In this document: piece by piece, positions 1 to 9,200 of the stretch
Position numbering within the stretch: the stretch's first letter is position 1
How the letters are laid out: each line of letters starts with the position of its first letter
NCBI GenBank assembly: GCA_028565635.1
Contig: JAOXYB010031809.1
Coordinates: 1-14,540, forward strand
Source: Phoronis ovalis
Taxonomy: Eukaryota > Phoronida > Phoronidae
Reading direction: 5' to 3'
Length of the DNA: 14,540 nt
Translations under genes and position numbers: made by a program
Notes under the pieces: model-generated
Database searches by the model: none
Told to the model about the DNA's origin: nothing
Seen by the model: the letters and a program-made list of their open reading frames with translations, nothing else

Positions 1-122
1 GTGAGAGTCACGTGAACATGTCTGAACTCGACCTTACGTGACCTACATCTCTATCAAGATCTGTGGTTTACCACGGGTACCGTCTAGTATATTATATATT
101 ACATAATTTTCTGTACATGTAC
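1..122. other. Intron after TMF1 exon 11, incomplete
   Basis: It begins with the exon 11 donor. An E-box palindrome TCACGTGA (8-15) is visible but has no supporting context. The next TMF1 exon was not found here. Confidence 0.7.
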
Positions 123-208
123 CTCTTTGCTTCCTTTCCATAGAGTCCTTAGAGTCCAAAACAGTTTTCAAATGTTCAATTTCAAATTTTTGAGCTTCCA
201 ATTTTTCT
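123..208 (-). CDS. TMF1: TMF1 exon 11, last coding exon in the window (residues 697-726)
   Basis: The acceptor TTTTTTCCAG|AGAAA (AG at 210-209) is preceded by a long pyrimidine tract. The exon reads EKLEAQKFEIEHLKTVLDSK then DSMERKQR, matching human LEEELQHLKQVLDGKEEVEKQHR. The donor is AAAGAG|GTACAT (GT at 122-121), leaving one G. The remaining roughly 400 codons, including the Rab6-binding C-terminus, lie to the left of position 1. Confidence 0.94.
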
Positions 209-3200
209 CTGGAAAAAATTAACATTATTTTGGTGAAATATACAACTTCTCAAGAGTTTAGAAAACGTATGTGCTAGGTAATTATTGAAAGTTAAGTTCC
301 TTACACATTTTGTGAAAAAGCTCCAAATTTCACTAGTAAATTACACAAGTCTGATAAAAATGGGAATCCACTATCAATTTACACAATCATGAATAAGGGT
401 GTTTATCATAATATTTATAACCAGCAACTATTACAACAAACATTACTTGACCTGTTTACTAGTCAGAGTAAAGAATTGTTTTAAAACATGCAAACATGTT
501 AGATCATATACAACTTACTTCTGTGTGTTTATAACTGCTTCGTTATCATTTTCTTTTGCCCTTAGCTTTTTTATAATATTATTGCTTTGTAACTGTTGCT
601 TAGACAATTTTTCACCTGAAGACAAGCAAAGACACTTAATAATCGTAGGCATACCATTTTTTATTTTAAGATGCCTACTGGGAGATTGACACTTCACTAA
701 ATTAGCTATCAGGCAATCAAATAATTGTTTTAAACATTGATGAGAATAGAAATGTGAACTAGATATTTCTTTGTATTATTATGGTGTAAAATCATGGAAA
801 AATGACACCAGTATTCCATATTAAGCAAACTTGTATCATTTTGGCACATTTCAGGTCATAGGTCATGGCTCTGACTGAATGAATATAATAGGACCAAGAA
901 AAATGTGAGAAATTTATCATTTCTTATTTTTCAGTCTTATTGTATCCTCAGCTTTTGAAACATATGCTCAGGCACATCAGTTTACATGAAACTGACCAAT
1001 CATTCAGTTTGAGATTTACAAGCTCTAAGTACAGCATTTAATCTGAGCAAAAATTAGCACATACCTTCAGTCATTAGCTCAGCAATCTGTTCATCTTTCT
1101 CTTTCAACATTTTCTGCGTCGCTGATGAACTGCTGCTTCTGAAATTAAGTAACAATGGATAACCTTATTGGTGTGACAAGAGGCAAAAGAATGAAAAAAC
1201 ATCCATTACCATAATGATTTTGATCTTTACAAAACAACTAAGTAATACAATTTTGAGTGACCAAAGGATGGAACAGATTTCTGAAGTAAGGAAATTAAAT
1301 ATAGGCATTATACTTTATTTAACTCTTATAGATTGGGCATGCAACAACAAATCTGAATTTTACTTGAAGTAATAATACCTTATTTTGTTGAGTAAAACAT
1401 ACATTCTTCTTCTTTCCACCCTTACCTTTTTGTAACTTCTTCCTGTGCAGATTGTAGTTGCTTTTTCATTGTCTCCCTGTCTTTTGCTGCTAACTGCAGC
1501 TTTCTTTCATTTTCAGCTAATCTCTGAGTAAACTCCTCTGTTAGTGAATTTAGATCGGTCATTTCTGCTGTATGGTTTGCTTCTGCTTGTTCTAGTTGAC
1601 TGCAACAGAAAAAAGTAATTCTGTCACATAATGACATTGCAGTAGATACTTTACATCTGAGACGTACACAGCTTTGTTCTAATGAGTGACATTCTTATTT
1701 TAAGGCTCGATACATTTTCTCGAGCATTAAACAACAGCGCAATATGGTACTTCAGCAAGAGTATGCACTATTTTTATTGCAAACGGAGAGGAACAGAAAA
1801 TTTAATTATGGCCTGTGACTAAAAAAAACTTACTGCCACATTATTGCCTACATAGGTGGCATAATGCCACCAGCATCTCAAATTTTTACAGTTCTTGTTT
1901 GGAAAATGTCTTGCTTGTATTCCTGCTGTCGTGCTTTGATTTCCTAATAAATTTAGAATCTAATACTTGACGTTCAGATTACAGCTTTCATCAGTATGAA
2001 AGTAATCAAAGTACTGTTTTATATGCAGAAGATATCAGTCTAATACATTACATTTATATTTGTATATTATATAATGTCATGCTACTTCCATAAAAATAAG
2101 TTATATATATATATCATGATAATATATTGAATTATTAAATTTATAATATTCTTCTAAAAAGATGCATGATATTATCATACCAACTGTTAACGACGCAAGT
2201 ACACACACCAGACGTGAGAGACCTTCACCTTAACATTCCACCTCTTGTCCAAGAGTACCGGTCATGCAAGGCGAGTTAATAATGTGCTATTGATTGAAAT
2301 GGTAATGGTATACATAATTTATCTGCTTATTTTAAAATAAATATAGTAACTAAATAAATATACTTCTATAGATATAACCAGATGCAAACTCAGCGGAATG
2401 TCTATTAATGACTTCAAGCTTAGTCAGAATTGCGACCGGTATGCATTAACCATAACAGCCTTTTATTAACGTTGAACGCTCAGTTATTGTATAAGTATAT
2501 TTATTTATATAATGCCATGCTATCTGTATAAGTATATTATATAATGCCATGCTATCTGTATAAATATAAATTAGAGTTAATTATATTAGACTAAAATATA
2601 AAATTTTAATTTTGGACAGATGAATAATATTATATTATATCATACCATCTGTTCACGATGCATGTACACGCACCAGACTTGAGAAAACTTAATCTTAACA
2701 CTCCACCTCTTATCCAAGAGTACCAGTCATGCATATACAGCATAAAGTTGCCATTTATTTTGTTAGTTAACCAACCTTCTCAAAATGTTATTGCACTCTT
2801 GTAAATCCATATTTTCTTTGCTCTGTTGCACTAATCTACGCTCCCTTGCATCTAGTATTTCAGCCATCTCAGCTAACTTCTGAAAAGCATAAACGTAGTA
2901 CTTAGTATGTTGTATAAAATACTGCGCAGTTCTAAAATTGTTTCGTTGATATTTGAATGTCAAGCACATGCAACTACACATGTTAATCACTTTTTCCCAA
3001 TAACAACTTGCTACCCTCTCTTTTTCCTCCACAGCTGTTTGTAATTATGCTTAGATGCACTTCGCATCATACTAGTGACCAGTGGTTTTTCATTCGAGTA
3101 ATAGACTAGGGTTACAGACAGGTTATATATAACAATTACACAATACTATTATAATTTTTAAATTTACCCACACCTTGGAGGTTTTAATATGTGAGCCTTT

Positions 3201-6200
3201 TTTGAGTGATTATTTTAAATTTACATTATATGTATTTAACTTGGAAATGTAATGAGGAAGTAAACAATTTCTTTTTGTTTCTGAAACTGAATGTATTCAG
3301 GCTGCAGAGGTTTATGATTGTGATAATTGGTCAATTTAGGAAGGTGTGAAAGTTATGCCATAAATAGCTTGCCAGTGGGTTAGGTTTTTAGTTCAGCTCT
3401 TGGACACCTTCAGAAAGGCAGACAATTTTCAAATTATTTTATTATATATAAATCAGTTTTATTGTTTGTGGCTAAAGAAACAAAAGAAATCTCGGTTTTG
3501 TGAAGCTACAGCAATGGCCAGGTGGAACTCCTCGCAATTTCTCCATATAAGGAGTTTTCAGATGTTGGGTTGCTCACAGGCTTCAGTTTTAATTTGTTTT
3601 AAGTCACAAATACATCTTTTTAAACATAATTATTTTTGTATTTATTTATTATGGAAATGTCAATTACAATTCAAGTCTTTGAACTTCTTCATTATATTTT
3701 ATAATAGTTTAATACAATAATGTGTTAATCCTGTTTATCTTAATAAACTTCAGCTTTTCCAGTGTCGTAGAGCACTCCAATATAATTATTTTTTGTTATT
3801 TATTCCATGTTTAGATTAGAAAAGAATAACATACGCAGATACAAAGGGGTTTCCACCATTTTCTAGAACACGGTCATGAAGTTTCTGGCAGAAAACATTC
3901 CATGAAGACCCTATGAAAATCAGGTTTCTTGTTTCTTGGAAAACGGTCGAGGGTTCCTGACCGTTTTCCTCGGCTATGAGCGGTTCGGAGCGGTTTCTTT
4001 ATTCCTTGTTTGCTTGGATTAAATTATTTGAATGTACTGGCTATAAAATGTTAATGAGTGTTCCTACTGCATGTATTCAGTAATCCCACATACCAAATTT
4101 GCTCTGTCCCTTTAACAGCATTTATAGCAACGGTAAGATAATAAAGCTTAAACATTTCGGTGATACGGATGTGATTAAATTGATCTCTCAGTCCCAGCTT
4201 CTTTAAAATAGGGGATGCAGTTTCGAATTCACTGAAGTAAGAAATAAACGGTACATTGCAACTGTTCTTATAGCTTATGCTGTCACGTGACTAGTTATAT
4301 ATACATTTTGCAAATCTGAGAAAAGTTTTATGATTTAATATAGATGAGATAGGGGTAATATATGTGATGATTAGACATTTACAAACTGAATATTTTCCCT
4401 CAAACTCCTTGTTTCATAATTATTATTTAATTTTTTTAAATAGAATTTTTCATTTTTTACAATTTACAAAAAAATAAAAATGTTTGTTTTCAAACGTTTT
4501 TAAAGAAAAAAATAAATTAAAGTGTGTCAAATATGTAATCTTAAACAATAAATCTGAATTTTTTGTCGATGGGTCTTAACACAACATTAAATAGTTAATA
4601 ACAAAGTACCAGTATGCAAATATCAAACACCTGAGATAGTATGGACCTAGTTTGTAACCTATAAAGCTAGGCATGTTTAGGTCATCAAATTGCTATTTTT
4701 AAATAGAGACGACTTGGTGGGAAGAAACGACACTAATGTAGAAACTGGTCACAACTTTACTCTGTATCCGCGCCTGGAATAAACTCCAATAGCTTTTAGG
4801 TTCTCTACAAAGTTTTGTCAGTGGGATGAAAGAAAGTACATGAATATTAGTAAAGGGTTACTAGATTCTGAAATTCACAAAAGAAGACAATTTCTGGTTT
4901 CTCAATATAGTAGTTTTAGGCTGCAAGGAGTGTATAACATTCAAAACACAACATTGAAAGCAAAATCTATCTTTAAACTTCAAATTTATTTGCAGACAAT
5001 AAGTTGTTTACACCTTTCATGCAAAAATTAAGAGAAATAATTTCAGGAAAATACTGTACAATGCAGTAAGTAAGCAGTCTTTTAAAGTAAAATCCCCACA
5101 ACCTGCTAAAAGAAAGTACTTTGCTGTGTGGTTTATAAGCTGAGGTGCTCACTACTACAGATTTTATTGGGTTTAATTCAAATTAAACTGCTGCACCTAC
5201 ATGTAACAGTAAATTTCATGAAATCTGAACAAGAGAAGATCATTATGTCACTAAGGAAATGATAGAATGTGTAATTAAAACGCATTGTAATGGTGAACCT
5301 CACCTTAGCCAACTGTCCATTGTTACCTGCTATAGTTACCTGCTATGACAAGAGACAGTACTTAACTAGCTATGACAATAAGAGAAACAAGAGGTCTGCT
5401 GGTGCAGACAGATGCCCATCATATGATGTAGTTTCTTTAGCTGTAAAGCCATCATTGTATATATAAGAGTTTTGAGGTTGATAATACAGGGAAAATTTCA
5501 AATTTTTGGTTTAAAGGGAAAAAAGGTGGTTTTGCTTTGTCTTTCCCGAAATGGCGTACCAAATATAAAGCTGATCAGATAAAAACCGAAGCAGTTATTG
5601 TGCGACAAAGAAAGTATTACGCACAACAAAAAATGTCGAAGATTCATATCGGCATTTGACCTACTTCTCAAGGTCAATTTGAAATATCACTTGGTCTAAT
5701 ACACCCACCAACCTATGACCTTCGTGAATCCACCTTCAAATTGTCCAATCATCACTTCGTCTTTCCCGAAATGGCCACCAGTCGGCCATGTTAGAAGTAA
5801 TCAGGGTCAAACTTATATCCAACATGTACTTTGACAAGTACTTACCCTGTACCTAATATGAAGATGATTCGAAAAAAAACAAGAGCTATTATTGCAAGCT
5901 AACATCTCGAGAACAAACATGGCTGCCAGTCAGACATCTTGGAAGTTATCCAAGTCAAAATTACTGCCTATCTGCACTTTGACCAGTATTCACCCTGTAC
6001 CTAATATAAAGCTGCTAAGATAAAAACTGAAGCAATCATTGCAAGACAAGAAAATTGTTACGCAAATGAAAAATGTCGAAGAGTCGTATCGGAATTTGAC
6101 CTACTTCTCAAGGTCACTTTGAAATGTCACCTGGTCTAATACACCCCACCTTCGAATCGTCCAGTCATCGCTTCGTCTTTCCCGAAATGGGCGTAATGTA

Positions 6201-9200
6201 ATGTGCACTATCAGGAAAAAACATGGCCACCAGTCGGCTATCTTGAAAGTGATCCACATGGAAATTACAGACGATCTGCATTTTGACCTGTATTTACCCT
6301 GTACCAACATAAAGTTTATCGGACAAAACTGAAGCAGTTATTGCGCGACAAAGAAAGTATTACACACAAAAAATGTCGAAGATTCGCATCAGCATTTGAC
6401 CTACTTCTCAAGGTCATTTTGAAATGTGGCCTGGCCTAATAAGCCCACCAACCCATGGCCTACGGGAATCCACCTTCGAATCGTCCAGTCATCGCTTCGT
6501 CTTTCCCAAAATGGACGCAATGTAACGTGCACTCTCGGGTGCAAACATGGCCACCAGTCAGCCATGTTGGAAGTAATTGGGGTCAAACTTATATCCTATG
6601 TGTATTTTGACCAGTATTTACCCTGTACCAAATATGAAGATGGTCCGACAAAAACAAAAGCTACTATCGCGAGCTAACATCTCGAGAACAAACATGGCCA
6701 CCAGTCGGCCATCTTGAACGTGATCCATGTCGAAATTACAGACGATCTGCATTTTGACCTGTATTTATCCTGTACCAAATATAAAGCTGATCGGATAAAA
6801 ACTGAAGCAGTTATTGCACGACAAAGAAAGTGTAATGCGCAACAAAAATTGTCAAAGATTCGTGTCGACATTTGACCTACTTCTCAAGGTCATCTTGAAA
6901 TGTCACCTTGCCTAATACGCCCACCAACACATGGCCACCTTCGAATCGTCAAGTCAACACTTCGTCTTTTCCGAAATGGGCGCAACATGAGGTGCATTCT
7001 CGGGTACAAACATGGCCGCCGAGGTCAAAATTATGTCCGACCTGTGCTTTGACCTGTACTTACCCTGTACCAAATACGAAGATGATCTGACGAAAGCTGA
7101 AACCATTATAGCGAGACAAAGGAAAGGTTACATACGCCGCCGTTACATACGCCGCCGCCGCATACCCTACAACTATATGCCTATTCACTATTACATAGTG
7201 ATGGGCATAAAAAGGGAAAAACCTGATTTTTTGGAACAGCAACATCTTCATTTAAATACCTGCATAATAAAGACTAGCATCCTTGAATTTTAGCACAAAA
7301 GGCAACTTTATTTATTTTAAAACTGAGTGAATTTTATCTTCAGTTTTGTCCAGTCCAAAACAGGGTTGAATTTACGTAGCACACAAAAGGACTAAAAATT
7401 CAGTGAGCATAAATCAGATAAACAGAGCAAAATTTGCATGTCCCTAAAATCAAGTGACAAGCAGTTATCATCTACTAGATCTTATACGCTGTTCACACTG
7501 TGAACTGGGATCCAGACACAACTTGATCAGGCGAAATCAAGGCCAGATCTAACTATGGCAAGGCAGAAAAATTCTAGTTCTTAAGACTAGTGAGAAAACA
7601 TAACCGTCAATTGGCTTTTACAGACCATATCAAACCGAATAATTACAACAAAGAATATCTTTTTAACTTTACCTTTAATAATTTTTGCGGATGTAAGCCA
7701 CCAGTACTTTCCGATATCTGCACATTTAGTTCTTCAGACATACCTACAAAAGATATAGTATACACTAACAAAGAACAGCGACTAGTTGAAACAAATAACA
7801 TGTAGCGTTGTCAGTAAAAGTAATATCTCATTACACATGTCACATGTGAACCAATTCGCTGTTTTATTATTTTCGGAAACAAAACTGTATAGTCTTGTCA
7901 GATTCAAAAAAATTAATATTTTCAGGTGTAACTTTAGAGAAAAATCCTTCACTCTATTATATATTTTGGCATCCTGTTCATTAATCCAAATATTAATTTT
8001 AAATTCTTAGTCTCTACTCATTTCATGTGTTACTGATGCAAACCAAATACGAATCACCATACAATATTTGCGACAATTTAATGTAATGGATTAGAATGCA
8101 CAAGATTATTTAGCCTACCGAGTTTGGATATGCTTTTTCCTTGATCCACATCTCCATTACTGCTTCCTGGGCTGAGCTGCTCCAAATCACTAAATCTTCC
8201 CGGACCACTGGAGTCAGAACTATCATTCCGTTTGTGTGTATTTGGATTTTTCATACTCCTTTTCAAAGCATGGTGTAATGGTGATAAATCAAAAGGCTTG
8301 TCTCCATTATTGCTACTGGGAGTAGGATTTGAAATTATCTCAATATCTGAAGATGTTGTTGTATCTATCTCATCTCCAGATGTTTGTCCACTATTAAGTT
8401 TAATCAACTCACTAAAAGAGGAATGTGATTCATTGTCATCTTGTTTGGTCTCTTCCACTGAACACTTCACATATGATTCACTGGATACGCTTGAAGCACT
8501 GGAAGTAATCCTCTTTTCAGATTTAACTTGCTGCAAATTAACACTTTCCGTACTACTATCCAGTTCTTCTTTGTCGAAACTCCCACACAATGTTGTCTCC
8601 GACTCACCACTTACACCGCCGTCACCAGATATGTTTAGTGGGGTGTGTTTAACATCGACAGCATCTGGAATTTAGTAATCAAATTACAGAATACTAAATA
8701 TTTGGTGGTGATTCTACTTACAAACAATCTTACTTCATGTTTATCATGACCCAACATGACAAACTGGCAGTGCTGAAGCTGTCAGATCACTGCATTTCTC
8801 CAAAGAGACATGGTATTACCTTGCAAAACACGATACCTCTAAAAACAAATATTTGTAGTTACCATTTACAAAAATGAACAAATGTTGCTTAAAATACAAA
8901 TCATTACATTGTAACACACAACAAATACCTATTAACTGAGTTATAAATTTTGAAAAAAATAAAGTTTTGAAGATTACATTGTCAACATACTTGTTTGTAC
9001 TTGTACAGTATATGTGTCTATAAACTTCGCTTGATCCTCAGCTTCTTTATTTGAAACACCTGTACCAGTTAATAGGTCAGAACTGCTGCCATCCGTTATA
9101 ACATATGATTCGGTACAAACATTACTAGTATTCAGTTGAACATTGAGTTGCAAATCACAAGCGTTGCCTATTTCATTAGGGATTTCATTGAAGTCAGGGG

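Larger units (their letters stand above)
1600..2775 (-). other. TMF1 intron 7 (1,176 bp)
   Basis: It holds the direct repeat pair at 2062-2268 and 2532-2732. The 1600-2060 part shows nothing recognisable. The 287-bp intron 8 (1139-1425) on the other side of exon 8 is also featureless. Confidence 0.8.
2880..7672 (-). other. TMF1 intron 6 (4,793 bp), largest intron
   Basis: 2880-3870 and 4000-5390 are AT-rich and show no gene. 3870-4000 is the foldback patch. At about 5320-5385 short direct repeats (GTTACCTGCTAT twice, CTATGACAA twice) lie just before the 5394-7208 array. 7209-7670 is unique-looking and non-coding. Exon phases on both sides agree, so no further TMF1 exon is required, though one of 3n length could be hidden. 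Confidence 0.75.

Noticed and set aside
8-15. E-box palindrome TCACGTGA
   Set aside because: A single 8-mer inside an intron with no other regulatory context; expected by chance now and then.
2880-3032. Upstream extension of the exon 7 frame (Cys/aromatic-rich)
   Set aside because: A strong acceptor with a pyrimidine tract lies at 2880-2881 and the upstream residues do not continue the coiled coil.
3400-3720. 106-codon plus-strand open frame
   Set aside because: Low-complexity Phe/Leu/Ile-rich composition expected from AT-rich intron, no domain, no homologue recognised, and it is antisense in a TMF1 intron.
7127-7165. GTTACATACGCCGCC short tandem
   Set aside because: Two units only, a local slippage product at the edge of the array; not a CRISPR-like or expandable repeat of note.
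6101-7293. Open frames of 60-93 codons on both strands, several sharing similar peptides, within 6101-7293
   Set aside because: They fall inside the tandem modules and look alike only because the DNA repeats. Frames shift between modules and none resembles a known protein.
7510-7560. Possible 26-nt alternative to exon 6 (phase would also fit)
   Set aside because: Weak acceptor and donor and a very small size; the 71-nt exon at 7673-7743 has better sites and leads smoothly into the coiled coil.
8232-8675. 147-codon plus-strand open frame
   Set aside because: It is the antisense shadow of TMF1 exon 5, which has matching splice sites and a conserved TSSDIEII motif.
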